Shown in pieces: positions 10,260-21,689 of a DNA stretch of 64,000 bases. The stretch is taken from contig JAJEKV010000063.1 in the NCBI GenBank assembly GCA_021234155.1, positions 2,787,601 to 2,851,600 of the forward strand, in the 5' to 3' direction. Positions within the stretch are counted from its first letter, which is position 1, and each line of letters starts with the position of its first letter. Source of the stretch: Isoetes taiwanensis (Eukaryota > Streptophyta > Lycopodiopsida > Isoetales > Isoetaceae). The notes under the pieces were generated by a model that saw only the letters and a program-made list of their open reading frames with translations, was not told where the DNA came from and made no database searches. The translations under genes were made by a program, and so were the position numbers.

Positions 10260-13241
10260 TCAATGTCTAGCCAAAGATCGGGATCACTAGGGATTTCTCC
10301 TCCACCTCTTTGTCCAACAAATCTGAATATCTTTCTTTATCGGTGACATTACTCAACTGATGTCTTTGGACACCACCATTCCACGCCAAGACCTTATTGA
10401 AGTTAACATCACCTTCTTTTTGCAAATATCCGAGATAGTCCATCCCAACCACCTTTGGATAGGTCTCTAGATCTGCTTTGGTTTTACTACTACAAATTGG
10501 TGGCACTCCACGTCGAAAGAGAAGGTTCATAACAATCCATGCCTAGATATTTTGGCCTATCCTTCTTAGGACCAACATAGTGTTTATCAGATTGAGGGAG
10601 GAGCATATGCCTTTCACAATGCTACTAATGGTACCATCATCTTCGTCGCACCAAAACTAATGTTTTCCACTTACTTTTAGGGAACCACCCTTCCAGTGCC
10701 TGCGAGGATGTGTCTACCTCATCCAACAAGTTGATCACCTTCTTCCAATAATCTATCAATGCGATTAGTCTCATCTGAATTAGTTTGCCAATGCTTGATG
10801 TAATCATTGATGCCATCCTTAGTCAAGCCCAATTGCTTGACTTCTTGATTAGTTTTAGAGCTTTTGGTTGACCGAGGGAGGTATCGAGGCTTGCCATTTG
10901 CATCCCTGCGCGCCAAGGCCACTGCCCCCACCTCTCCACTTCTCCTCCTCTGAAGGTCTCATTTTCCATTGCATGATTGGAATCCCTTCTCTCACCCAAA
11001 AAAGTGAATTGAAGAGGTCTAGAATGACCTTCCATGTCGAGCATAACCATCCACAAAACTCTTCCCGGGCACTTCTTCTATGATAGATCCTATAGGAGAT
11101 GGATTTGTACATCCATGAAATATTTCCAATAGCACTGGGAAAGTTGGTAACCCGGGTCATTGCCTCTCAATACATGACTATATTTTCCAAACAATGCATC
11201 CACATCCTCATGAGTATGTCGGGCATTAGGAACCCCAAATTGACTCTTTCAAAAATACCCACGGTTGTTAAGTGGGATAGGAAAGAAAACATCCACCTAT
11301 TCTTATTTTTGACCAAAGACAATTATCTAGTTGCAAGAGGAGCTTTTCTGGGCGGATCTCGAGGGTTTAGCACTGAGATGTTGAAGCTCCAACATGTTCA
11401 TTAGGTCCATTCCTCCTAAATCTTGCCTTGCTAAACTTTTTCAATACTATTAGGGGTTCCATCCAACAATGCACTATGTAGTGCCCGGCTAGGCTGTAGG
11501 ATCCTGTAGGTGACCATTGTAACCCTTCTCATAGTTTCTTAAACACCTCATGATACTCCCAATGTGAAAATCTGGACCATCACTCCACAACTCTAAACTG
11601 AAATGGCCATAATAGGTCCGGGAGGACTTTGCCCATGCAATATTGCCCCAAATCATTGAAATCAAAGGGTATGATCTTCCACATGACTTAGGAATGTACT
11701 TGAATTGTGGAAGACAAGTCTTGTTGGTCCATTTTATCATGTATAATACATAGATAGTTATTAGGTTCCATTGCGGATAAGGTCCTCCACATCCAATAAG
11801 TTGATCTACATGATAGTTGATCTCATCATATGGTCCTTCATATGTTCCTTTATCTTTGCCCTTAGACTTGGTTGCACTGGTCTTATCTAGTGTCTCCTTC
11901 AAATTTTAGCACATAAATTGCACTTGGCAAAAGTTGTTTGAAGTTGCTATGGTCACATGCTTGAAATGCTTATTCCATAGCCTACTAAAACTGGGTTGGG
12001 ATATAGAGGCCACTCCAAGTTCAGAAGCAATGCATTTATTTCCCTCTAATATGCTCTTTCCCGGGTACAATGGGATGGCAATCTCTTTTTTCAACAATAA
12101 CTCTACCCTGTTCATCCTTCTTACTCTTATGTGGCATGTTTTCTGCATTGAAATCCACATATCTTTCAAATATTTCCTTTGCAGCTATAGTTCTTGAGGT
12201 AGGCCTTACCGGGCGGGTGTTCCCATGCAATGCAATTTTACTACCATTTTCATGTCTCTTTTTGCGGTTATTGCCAAGAAGAGGTTGGAATTCCATGTAT
12301 AGCCATCCATGCTTTTGAACATATCCACTTTCCATTCAATGGGAATCTTTTCTTCTTTGATCTTTCATCCACGAATTGCATAGCCAAATATGGTGTACAT
12401 GAAATTCCTCCCTGCTATCACACTTATGTTCCTGATATGTAGCTCTTGCTCCCACCAACTCCTCTATTGTGAACATTCTAACACAAGAAGCCCAACAACA
12501 TTCACCTCCTCTAACCTTCATCATAGCTTCAGGAGAACAATCATAATCGGAACTTGCATCTTTTTTGGTGGGATAATGTTTGAAAGTTGGAAGTGGCCTC
12601 TTGCTACATCAGGTGAACATTGTTGACAATGGTTCTACATCTATAGGAAACGTGTAGTTCCCCCTCCAGGTTGAATCATCCCTAGGCCATGCAACAATAG
12701 TTGGAACCTCTAGTTGCTTCACACAAGCTAGGCATTCTTGTTTGCCTGAACCCTTTTCCTTCCAATTGTCATATAATTTTGAGATTGCCACACCTAACCT
12801 GTCCTCCCCTAATCTTTCATCATTCACTTTGCATTGATAGGATCTGCTAGAACAATAATCCCTTCTCCTCTCGCCTCTGCATGCATGCATGCAGGATCTT
12901 GACCTTTTGTTTTTCCAATCTAATCTCGAAGTATAAAGTACAATTTCCTTTCCTTTGGCATCATCCTTTTCATTTGAGGCCTTTTCCTTTCCTTTGCCAT
13001 CATCAACATCATTTGGAGTCTTTTTCCTTTCCTTTGCCATCATGAACATCATTTGAGGTATTTTCCTTTCCTTGGCCATCATGTTCATTAGTTGGGGATT
13101 TTTTCCTTGCCTTGATCCGGCATCATTAGGGGCTTTATTTTTAGCATTTGCATGCCATTGACCTAGAATGCATAAAAATATATAGTAAGTTAGCATATCC
13201 AAATAACCTCTCAATAACATGTTCATAAATGAAAGCCTCAT
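10260..13241 (-). pseudogene. DUF7869-like (HTHEDVD-motif) gene, transposon-associated, broken
   Basis: Minus-strand fragments follow each other in family order: an N-terminal Lys-rich repeat part (13241-12609, with AKERK / AKGKE repeats), a middle part (12524-12336 and 12335-12036), then SQPSFSRLWNKHFKHVTI (12169-11906) with a CNLC-like knuckle in an adjoining frame, then 11902-11489, and the block ARHTHEDVDALFGKYSHVL near 11150-11220. SxxxFxxxW...HV plus the HTHEDVD motif mark the widespread family often annotated DUF7869, found in repeated, transposon-like genes of plants and animals. Its biochemical role is unproven. Several interruptions are present, though some breaks could be introns. 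The first 60 or so residues recur at 61339. Confidence 0.55.
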
Positions 13242-13264
13242 ATGTCTTATTCTATTTGATCATT

Positions 13265-13276
13265 CTATTTATATAA
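13265..13276 (-). promoter_or_regulatory. TATA box of the DUF7869-like gene
   Basis: Minus-strand TTATATAAATAG lies about 25-35 bases before the ATG at 13241. The second copy keeps an equivalent TATA at about 61301-61315 before its ATG at 61339, which supports it as the real promoter with a very short leader. Confidence 0.6.
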
Positions 13277-13384
13277 TGGGATTCCCAAGTTATTTTCCTC
13301 AACATTATATATAAATAAAACCCTCTACTTATTAGCCTTATAACTTGTATCCTATAATAACCTTTGTAATAAATTTTAACCTTG

Positions 13385-13565
13385 TAAAGGGATAACCCTT
13401 ATGAGGGTTAACCTTAAAAGGTTAACTTAACCATTAAAGGGATAACCTTGGTATCCTATAATAACCCTTATAATAAATTTAACCTTATTATTACAAAGGG
13501 ATAACCTTGGTATCCTATAATAACCCTTATAATAAATTTAACATTGTTATTACAAGGGATAAAAT
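13385..13565 (+). repeat. Tandem repeat in the divergent promoter region
   Basis: About three units of roughly 60 bp built on GGTATCCTATAATAACCCTT and ATAATAAATTTAACCTT. Related ACCTTATAATAACC repeats occupy the equivalent place in the second copy (about 60,780-61,260), so this repeat belongs to the element. Confidence 0.75.
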
Positions 13566-13659
13566 CATGGTCCTTAAAACAATTAACCCGTGCAATAAAT
13601 TTTAGCGGAAGTTATAATGTTGTGATACGAAATTTTAGGCGGATTATTATTTCAAGTTA

Positions 13660-14300
13660 GCATTAGTTTTGAACTTTTCTCTCTCACTTTTAAGCTTCCA
13701 ATTCCGGGCATTTTCAGGCTTCCAATTTCTAAAACTTTACGCTTCCAGTTTCTTCTCGACTTCTATTTGCTTCAATCGCTACCGGCTTCTATTATGCTTC
13801 AAACTTGGCTTACGCTTCAATCTGGAGGCTTCGTCTATCGCTTTTGAACTTCGGCTTCTATCGCTTTTTATCGTTTTTATCTGGCGGCTTTTCGGCTTCT
13901 ACAATCTGTTTTTATCTGTTTTATCTGCGCTTCGAGTTTTTCTGCTTCTACAATCTTCGCTTTAGGTTTTCGGCTCAAAGGTTTTCGATAAAAGGTTTCT
14001 CGACTTCGACGCTTTACTACGCTTACGCTTTAAGCTTCGGCTTCTATATGCTTCCGGCTTCTATATGCTTTTTCGGCTCAATACAAGGTTCTATACAAGG
14101 TTTGTAGGCTCTATACAAAGGTTTTCTGGTTTTGGCTTTTCGACTTTGAATAACTTTGGTTTTGTGTTAAAAGCTTCTGATGGAAGCTATTGCTTTTTTC
14201 TCCAAATTAATTTTGCTATTGCTTTTTTCGGCTTCTTAAGGCTTCTCGAATCACTTCTTAAGGTTTCCGGGTTAGTATTTCTTGTTATTTACATAAAGTA
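13660..14300 (+). repeat. GCTTC-rich pyrimidine tract
   Basis: About 600 bp in which the word GCTTC or close variants recur every 10-25 bases on the plus strand. It starts with TTTTGAACTTTTCTCTCTCAC, which is shared (inverted) with the second copy near 60,730. Phe/Leu/Ser-rich frames here start without ATG and reflect composition. It may be a transcript leader or a degenerate minisatellite. Confidence 0.6.
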
Positions 14301-14812
14301 GTTATTTTCCATAAAGCATGTTATTTACTTTTACATGCATCGGTTCTATTTCATATCATATCGTTCTCTATCATATCATATTACTCTATCCGTTTCTATT
14401 TCATATCTGATCTATGATCTTGCTCTATGATCTAGATCATAGATCATAGATCACGATCTTCACTCTAGCTCTTCCTCTATCGTTTCTAAATAATGAACTA
14501 AAACAATGAACTAAATATTGAACTAAACAAGGAGTATTATTATTATATATCCGCTCTAAGCGGCTTATATTTTGAATTTTGGATTCTCGCATTCGCGCAG
14601 ATTACTCATTATGCATTTTGTTAGAATAATATGTTGGAATGGGAGAAATCGCTTTGGCGCATTTCTATTTTGGGTTACGTTTTCCACTAGGTTAATCAAA
14701 TCGCCAGTAGCGTTTTAGTTTGGCATTTCAATTTCATACGGCTCTATACAAATCGGCGCCGGCGGCGTGTGAAATAGATCCAGTGCTAATTACTTTCTCT
14801 CGCTCTAGTGCC

Positions 14813-15133
14813 ATGGATTTTCCTTATGCATGGACCGGCTGGTTCAAATACACTGGCGGTTCTAGTTCCCCTCGGCGACCATCAACTCACGGCGGACCTC
14901 AGTACAAGATATTACTTGAGTGTGCTGTTCAAAACGTTCAAAGAGAGTTGGAGAATCCATTAGACAGCCTGTATCAGGGGCCATGGGTACACTTCCATCG
15001 CATCTATGGACATATCGGACTCCTCATGCTCTTAGTAAGGCTCATGCCAACAAATAAGTACAAGGATTTGATTTATAGTATCGGGGATCGATACAACACT
15101 CGGTTTGGAGACTACATCCCTCGGGAAAGATGA
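14813..15133 (+). CDS. Unknown Trp-rich element ORF
   Basis: An ATG-initiated frame of 106 codons starting MDFPYAWTGWFKYTGG, with CAVQNVQRELENP and RIYGHIGLLMLLVRLMPTNK further on. No known family recognised. DNA similarity to the inverted second copy (about 57,560 down to 56,830) covers the end of this frame and continues to about 15,700, so the original gene was probably longer. It lies rightward of the pyrimidine tract and could be the first product of a rightward transcript. Confidence 0.4.
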   Translation: MDFPYAWTGWFKYTGGSSSPRRPSTHGGPQYKILLECAVQNVQRELENPLDSLYQGPWVHFHRIYGHIGLLMLLVRLMPTNKYKDLIYSIGDRYNTRFGDYIPRER

Positions 15134-15239
15134 GGATCCCGCCATATCGTGGTGGTTCGGGTGGGACTTCTTGCGGGATTGGGCGATGAAGTGGGCTGTC
15201 TCGACATATTGTAGAGATAGAAAGAATTCGGCCGGCGAT

Positions 15240-15700
15240 TTTTGGAGAAGAAGAAATGTACATAACTTTTTTTGAATATGAATACAAACTTCGCTTTGGC
15301 GTAATTTTGCACTATACTTTTCTCATTAGTTTATTTTTTTTTTTATATGCAATGTCGAAAACATTGAATCTGTGATGCCCCTCCCGGCCCAAGTGACCAA
15401 CCCCAAGAAACTACATATTTTTATTAATGTGTAGTTTCATGGGGTTGATATGATCGGCTAAAGAGCATCAAAGAATACAAAGTTCACAACATCAATGCCA
15501 GATGATATGATATATTCTTTTTTTGAATATCCAAATATACATACCTTTTTTGACGCTTTTGGCCATGCTACAAATGTGCCCACGCCACCAACTGACGCCA
15601 ACCGGATGTCTTCTTGGAAGAGCCTCATCTTCATAATTGCGGTTTAGAATAGAAATCTTATAAACTTGTTCCAAGAGGAACACCATGACACATAGAACTT
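15240..15700 (+). repeat. Segment shared with 56,830-57,270 (inverted)
   Basis: Recognisable matches include AGAAGAAGAAATGTACATA followed by TTTTGAATATGAATACAAAC, an AAGAAACTACAT block, and CGGATGTCTT. They appear in the same order on the minus strand at 57,240-56,850. The copies are clearly diverged, which indicates age. Confidence 0.7.
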
Positions 15701-18009
15701 GGATTCAAATCTTGATTTTTTACACAATCCTACTCTACGCTTCAAGTTTCTTTGTTAAAAGATAGCATTCTTCTCCCATTAATCGATAAAGAACCGTAAT
15801 GCATTGTAAAAAAATAGAGGACTAAAAATTGAGAACAAGAGAATGCATTCAATTCACCATAGTTCGACAGACATCGAATGGGAATTGAAGGCGCCTCGAT
15901 CGAATGGATTGAAGGCGGCTCGATCGATCGAATGGGATCGAACGGATCTTGGGCCTCGATAGTCGATTGTTCTTGGCCTCGATACTAGGAATGATCTTGG
16001 CCTCGATAGTAGGTGGCCGATTAGGTGGTAGTAGATTGCCACATATTTTCTTGAAATTAATAATTAATTGTTATCTTGAAATTGCACTAAAAAGAAAAAC
16101 ACAATTTAAATTTGTAAATGAGCCGGGACCGGGCGGGTTAATTAAATGCGGTATAAATTTAAAAGGACGCTAATTTGAATTTACGGGTTGTAAATCGGAC
16201 GGCCCTAGATTATGAACGCATACATATAAGTTTAAACCAAAACCCCGGATCTCATACTATCCGCACTTGCGGTTCTATGGCGTCTAGAGGATCGCCGGGC
16301 CGAAGGCCGTAGAGGTGGGCTTACGACTCAAAGCACAAATCCAAGCACGGAGGTCACGGAACAAGCGTAAAGTTTTGATCCAACAAGCCTCGGTAATTGA
16401 TCTGTTTTTGTTTTGTAATTGATTTCGCGGTCCCTTTTATTGTTAGGTTTCTAGGATGTTTTTCAACCGCGTATTTTCTCGTGTATGCATTGTCTTCGTG
16501 TATTGTCTACCTTTCATATTGTTTTACGTGTCATTTCTCTTGCTTTTTACTACCTTGTTTTTGTGTGTTTTTGTTATAATCTTCTCCTTTACTCTCGATA
16601 TGTTTTTGTTGGAACAATTCTCCATTTTGTATAATGTAGACCGTGTAAGTCTTTACTTCTCAGATTCTCCAGTTCTTTTGACAAGTCTTTTTGTAGCCTA
16701 GTATGTCTCTTATAAAAGAGAAGTGTCCAGAGGGTCCCCTCTTAAGAACTGGCTCACGGTTGATTTATAATTATGAGTGGTTTTGGTTGTCTCGCTACTT
16801 TCCCCGCGTACAATTTATGTTTTTGAAAGTAAATGCGTTTATGAAAACGCGCTCGTAGCGATTTCATTACTCACCACATGATTGTAACTTTCGGGATCTT
16901 CTAAAAATGTGAAAAAGAAAAGCAAAGCGCTACTAGGTCCGTGGACATCCGCAGAAAAAAAACTAAGACGGATGAAGATGTATCGGGTTGCGGATTTGGC
17001 ACACGTTAGACCATTGACGATAACGAATCAGGAAATAATGAAGGCTCGTGTAGAGCCTCCATGTCCGTAAGAAGATCTACCGTGAGGGCTCAATGGTATG
17101 TGGAGATCTTCAAGACTAGCGGAAAGATGATCCGATTTTCATGTCTAGAGTTAAGGAAACAGATCAAATGAAGAAACAAGGTATTTCGATCACATCGCTT
17201 AAGAACGGGGCGATTCTTACCGTTCCGTATTACTTGAAGCCGGGTCGAAAAATAAAAAGTATTGAAGAAGTTAAATGCTCGCAGTGCTAGTTCCTTTAAA
17301 GAGCGCCCTAAGAACGGATGAGGCCGCTAGATAACCTCTTCAAATTTGGTCGGGTCGTGGTGATCTATTGACACCAAAAAATATGTGAAGGTCTCACCGA
17401 GGAGAAGAGCAATCAAGACAAGGGCCGCCTAGTCCGGTACCTACAAGCTTTAAAAAGAGAAGGAAGATGCAAGTTCTAGAGCGAGGAAAACACCAGACGT
17501 TCTAGGCATTTACGATATGACTAGTGATGATGACAAGGCGAGACGGTTAGAGGCCATGAGCAAACTCAAGAAATATGTCAGACAAGTATCCATCGGGCCT
17601 TAGCTTCACGATCCTATCCATGTCGGCGAGGCTTTTCAGGTCCACGAGGCTATGTTTGTCGGCCCAGAAGATTTGACAAGCAAAGACGCAAATGGAAATA
17701 GTCGACAAAGATGATAGAAAACCCGGACCGGTGCAATCTTGGGAGATGTGGTGCCTTTGGATATGAAGGCGAAGAAGGTGTTGATATGGAATAAACTTTG
17801 AAGATTTAACCGGCAACCTCGATATTCACTTCATGATAATAGATGGCCAGCATTCAAATGGAGGCGGTGAAGGTTTTGATCGGTCAAGCACAAAAATCGA
17901 AATCGGTTATTCTATAGATCGTATTCAATTAAAATTGCCGATTCCTCGGTGGCTCCACAACGGCCAGCGAAATTAGCCTGAAATCGGTAGCGCCATGAAT
18001 GACATGGGA
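15701..18009. other. Element interior without a supported gene
   Basis: Contains a CTCGAT-rich patch (15,890-16,020), a T-rich tract (16,390-16,700) whose open frames are Phe/Leu-rich artefacts, and 16,900-17,830, which reads like degraded coding sequence with no recognisable domain. No promoter was identified. Confidence 0.35.
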
Positions 18010-18084
18010 AAGACATTCTGTCATAAAAGGTATTTTATGTTCCACACATAAGCGTTAAATCGGCAGCGCCCGCCAGCGTTTAAG

Positions 18085-18290
18085 CTAATCACGTATTTAC
18101 AAGAAACCGCGCCGGGCGCGATTTCTTCATATGGTCTGCATTTTCTAAATACGTGATTAGAAAAGCGGCGCTGCGCTGCGTTTTATGTTGTTATTTGTGT
18201 GACGGATTTACAAGCCGGCGCTGGCGCCGAATTCTTCAACATGAAGAAAATCGCCAGCGCCGCGTTTCTTTGTAAATACGCGTGATTTAA
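18085..18290. repeat. Nested GC-rich hairpins
   Basis: A perfect 15-bp inverted repeat (18085-18099 with 18146-18160, CTAATCACGTATTTA) encloses a second hairpin (AGAAACCGCGCC at about 18102 with GCGCGATTTCT). Next to it GGCGCTGGCG (18217-18226) pairs with CGCCAGCGCC (18252-18261), itself inside ATTTACA/TGTAAAT. Such stems recur only inside this element. Confidence 0.75.
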
Positions 18291-18585
18291 AAACGCGGGC
18301 GCGCTGGCTTTTATATTGTTACTTTCACGACCTGTTTATTTTTTTTATCTAACGGCCCATATTTTGCAGTCCGTATGTGGAGCAGTTGCGGCACGCTCGT
18401 AACCAATGGATCGAATATGGAAAACCAATGCCGACCAGACAAGGGCAATCTAAGAGTGCCGAATTCAAATTACTAGAAAGGACACCGTACAAACCATAAT
18501 ACAGGACAAGAACAAGGCCACTAGATCAAAAGAAGAAAAAAGGGGATGCACAAAAGTTGGCCGGGCACGTAAGAGCAAATCCGCG

Positions 18586-19086
18586 GTGCCCAAAGGATGC
18601 CCGCAGAAGATTGTTTTTCTTCCCGACCGTGTATGGGAAAAAGTGGAACGAATTTTGGGACGCCTTATTCGAAAAGAAGTTGCCGATTCGTATGGCAGGT
18701 TTCCTCCGCAAGATACGTCTATTTTTGATATAGGTATCACAGAAATGAGAAAGGCACAAGGATTGGATGATGCAGAATTAATCTCTGTTCTAGATAGTTG
18801 CATCAGAAAGGAAGTTATCTACAAGAAAACGTCTGCAGCAAAGCACTTGACATCTTTCGAAGATGCATGCGAATCGATAAAGAATATGAAAGTCCTGAAA
18901 AAAGCTGTTGGTGAAGAACTGCAAAGGCTCTCAGGAGACATGATGTTATCAGAGATAGGCTTAATGCAAAAGTACAAACGATCTAATGATGACATTAAGA
19001 AATATGTATTTTGGTCAAAAGATTTTGTGAAGACAAAAAAGGCTAAGAATGTGGCAACTCTTAAGGGGATTCACAACGAAAGTTAA
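18586..19086 (+). CDS. Unknown 166-codon ORF, Lys-rich
   Basis: An open frame with normal amino-acid composition: KIVFLPDRVWEKVERILGR, RKEVADSYGRFPPQDTSIFD, then amphipathic helices to YVFWSKDFVKTKKAKN. The frame is open upstream with a basic patch (RARKSKSAVPK) and has no ATG before codon 50, so the true start is probably in an upstream exon. The basic stretches suggest a nuclear or nucleic-acid-binding protein. No family recognised. It lies between the two hairpin clusters of the element. Confidence 0.45.
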   Translation: MPKGCPQKIVFLPDRVWEKVERILGRLIRKEVADSYGRFPPQDTSIFDIGITEMRKAQGLDDAELISVLDSCIRKEVIYKKTSAAKHLTSFEDACESIKNMKVLKKAVGEELQRLSGDMMLSEIGLMQKYKRSNDDIKKYVFWSKDFVKTKKAKNVATLKGIHNES

Positions 19087-19199
19087 GCGCCCGACCTAAA
19101 AAAAGAAAAGTTGCTTTGGTGAAGAAGACTCCAGAGACGAAGTCTCCTTTTTTCTATAAGGTGTCCACTTTGGTTATAAGTGTGCCATGCCGCAGGTAG

Positions 19200-19711
19200 G
19201 TGAAGGGCCAACCGACATCACTCTATTTGTTCTTGATAGCCGTGGCACGAGATGGACACGGGGATGATTACAAGACCTTCTTCAACACATGCGATTGGTT
19301 TGACGATCGAGATGCATTATACTATCGCGGCAGGTTTGCCACTCCGACATTTCCACGATATGCACTACTAGCTGCCGCAAATGATGTCGAATGCATTAAA
19401 GTGATGAGGCAAGCAAGTAATGATAGATGAAAACAAAGATAGTGAGTTTAGTAACCGAAAGTAAGATCTCACATGTGCTAGTCCTTATGATAGCCATTAT
19501 GGATGATAAAGAATATGAAAGACTCAAGGGGAAAACCGAAGGTGAGAAGATTGCTTGGCAGTGCTATCGGCTAGATGAACCCCTATTGAAGAATGTTTTT
19601 ATGTCGAATCCAATTGCGAAGACAAAGGGAAAGGGACCGCAGATGTGGATGTGGACCGGACTAAGAGGAAGAGGAAGAGGAAGAAGAAATCTGGGTCGAC
19701 CTCGTCCTTAA
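19200..19711 (+). pseudogene. Unknown element ORF remnants
   Basis: Two overlapping frames (19200-19430 and 19427-19711) follow the 166-codon ORF. The first has DYKTFFNTCDWFDDRDALYY and PRYALLAAANDVECIKV. In another frame the second overlaps a very basic stretch (RTKRKRKRKKKSG near 19,660-19,690) that looks like a nuclear localisation signal. This is probably the continuation of one decayed gene. Confidence 0.35.
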
Positions 19712-20379
19712 TTCACCAATCAAGTATGAGCCACGGACCTAAGATAAGGGGTCGAATAAGTACCGGGTTTTCTTTGGCCCTTTCGAAGCTCGATTGAAGC
19801 CTTCCCGCCCGTTAGAGTCTACGTGTTGGGAGTTTCATGTTGGAGGTTATGTCGGGCGGGAAGCCTCAAGCTAGCTAGGAAATGCCAAAGTGTGGTCTCC
19901 GATGGTCAAGCCAAGGACTTCCTCGATATTTTTTCGAAAGTGCTAGAGGTGGCACCTAGGGGTCCGCTTAGGTAGTGCAAAAAATAAAGCTTCCAGCTCT
20001 AAGTCCAGCCTTTACGGCAGATCCGGCCGCAGAGCGGGAAGAAATGAGAAAGCATATAGAGGGCATAAAGAAGAATATCGACAAGCAACAGCTTAACTAT
20101 GCGGCCGAGCTGCCTATCCTTCCAATCACATTGGAAAACCGGCTGTAAGTGGATGTAGGTAACGCAAACGAAGAAGACAAAATCCTAGATGATACAAAGA
20201 TGGATTGGGAAAAAGCTCGAAATGTTAGCATAAAGAGTAATGAAGTATCAACCATAGTTCAAACACTAAGTGATGTGGTCGACACCGCGCACCAAGAAGG
20301 CCGAGAGTAAGCTCATCATTGGCGGATGTTGAACGTAGAACCAAAGGTATGTTATTAGCGTTATTTCAATTCTTCAAAA

Positions 20380-20450
20380 ATTGAAAAATCGCGCCAGCGA
20401 TTTCAATTATTCCAACAGATTGAAAATCGCGCCAAGCCGCGATTTCAATT
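20380..20450. repeat. Two consecutive hairpins with TCGCG stems
   Basis: ATTGAAAAATCGC-GCCA-GCGATTTCAAT (about 20380-20408) is followed by ATTGAAAATCGCG...CGCGATTTCAAT (20419-20450). Both have stems of 11-12 bp with a short loop and lie just before the HAD relic. Confidence 0.75.
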
Positions 20451-20460
20451 TCTTTTCCTT

Positions 20461-21065
20461 TTGTCTCACAAGTGTGTGCTTTATTATTACAGACCTAATC
20501 CAGTTTCCTCCAAAATTTCGGTGTTCGATTTGAATGGAGTGCTCGGAAAACGCTACCTAAAGCACAATTTCCTTTATCATGGTATGCATGAAAAACCATT
20601 TGAGACATATACTGAAATGGGTATATCTCCCGTCAGATTCGGAAGGAGATGTTAGAGACTTTCTTTTTATTTTGTAGCAATTTGGTCGCCGATGGAGAAT
20701 AGAAATATACGTGAAGTTTTGAGAGTAGTTCCCGAAGTTACATAGAGATTGGGCATCCGTTTGGGATCGAGAGCAAATGTAAGTCATTCAATAACCCAAA
20801 GGATCCTAAAAAAAAAAATATTTGTGAAATGCTTGAGCGACATGATGGATGACTTTAAATGCTTCAGAGAAGGAAGACATCATTATAGTTGATGATGACG
20901 CCTTTGAAGTGTTGCTTCAATCATCCACGGTCACTAAATCCACCATCCTATCATCCACGAGGATTTTGAAAAAGATGACTTTCCGCTTCGCTTTGTCAAA
21001 GATCTTTACCTAAATAGCTACAGGAAAAAGGTCAAGAGATACAAACACTATACCCCAAGAACTTA
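20461..21065 (+). pseudogene. HAD/FCP1-like phosphatase relic (plant DLNGLL type)
   Basis: Blocks in the right order for the plant HAD family with an FCP1/NIF-homology fold: VFDLNGVLGKRY (motif I, equivalent to LDLNGLL), FVAIWSPMENRNIREVL (equivalent to VGIWSSAKEKNVDAVL), IIVDDDAFEVL (motif with paired Asp, equivalent to LLVDDSPYKA) and DDFPLRFVKDLYLNSY near the end. The family dephosphorylates proteins or acts as a scaffold. The blocks lie in different frames with several interruptions, so it is not functional. It may be a host gene captured by the element or part of its own set. Confidence 0.6.
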
Positions 21066-21215
21066 ATCTGGATGTGGGAAATTGAGGGGACCTAGAGAAG
21101 ATCGTTCTAGAAAGGGAACTTTTTTGATATATATATATATGTATACGTGAAATACACTTTCCAAAAGTTTTGAATATGAAATATACTTTACACCAAACTC
21201 TTTCGAATATATATT

Positions 21216-21626
21216 GTGTTCTTATATCAGCATTATTGGTTACGTAATGCGTATTGTTCTTTTTATATTACGTGTATGGTTTGCTATACTTGCAATAATT
21301 TGTATGTATATACCGTCAATAATTTAGGTGTCTATAAATCATTATGCATGAAATTGGCAAACCATCGGCGCCCGCTAATATACCGCTTGTTATTATGGCA
21401 CATTCTATTACCGCCGGATGAACCACGCGGACTGCAGTGCCCGCGAGCTAGAAATAGAACTTCGATCTGGCTTGATGTCGTTTGCTATGAATCCCGGCCC
21501 CGCTTCTATCCTGATCCCTTTGATGTTGTAATCCATCTTATATGGAATCCGCAGCATGGTTTGTTCATGATCGAAAAGGATCTCAAAGACGCCCGCAAGT
21601 CACCGCCGACGATGATTCCGGATTAG
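21216..21626 (+). CDS. Unknown ORF near the right arm
   Basis: An open frame of 136 codons. The C-terminal half (PPDEPRGLQCPRARNRTSIW, FYPDPFDVVIHLIWNPQHG, MIEKDLKDARKSPP) has coding-like composition. The N-terminal half is Cys/Tyr/Leu-rich and may be chance. No family recognised. Confidence 0.3.
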   Translation: MFLYQHYWLRNAYCSFYITCMVCYTCNNLYVYTVNNLGVYKSLCMKLANHRRPLIYRLLLWHILLPPDEPRGLQCPRARNRTSIWLDVVCYESRPRFYPDPFDVVIHLIWNPQHGLFMIEKDLKDARKSPPTMIPD

Positions 21627-21670
21627 TTTTAAAGTTTATGTTCCACTATAATACGTTATTTATGGGAATA

Positions 21671-21689
21671 AAATCGCGCCACGCGATTT
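21671..21689. repeat. Perfect AAATCGCG hairpin
   Basis: AAATCGCG-CCA-CGCGATTT: an 8-bp perfect stem with a 3-base loop, of the same type as the hairpins at 18.1-18.3 and 20.4 kb. A further GGCGCGATTTT half-site lies at about 21,973. Confidence 0.8.

Noticed and set aside
13669-14301. Phe/Leu-rich ORFs on the plus strand
   Set aside because: Non-ATG starts and GCTTC-repeat composition; kept as a repeat tract rather than genes.
16397-16701. Small hydrophobic membrane protein
   Set aside because: T-rich DNA giving Phe/Leu/Val in two overlapping frames; no conserved motif.
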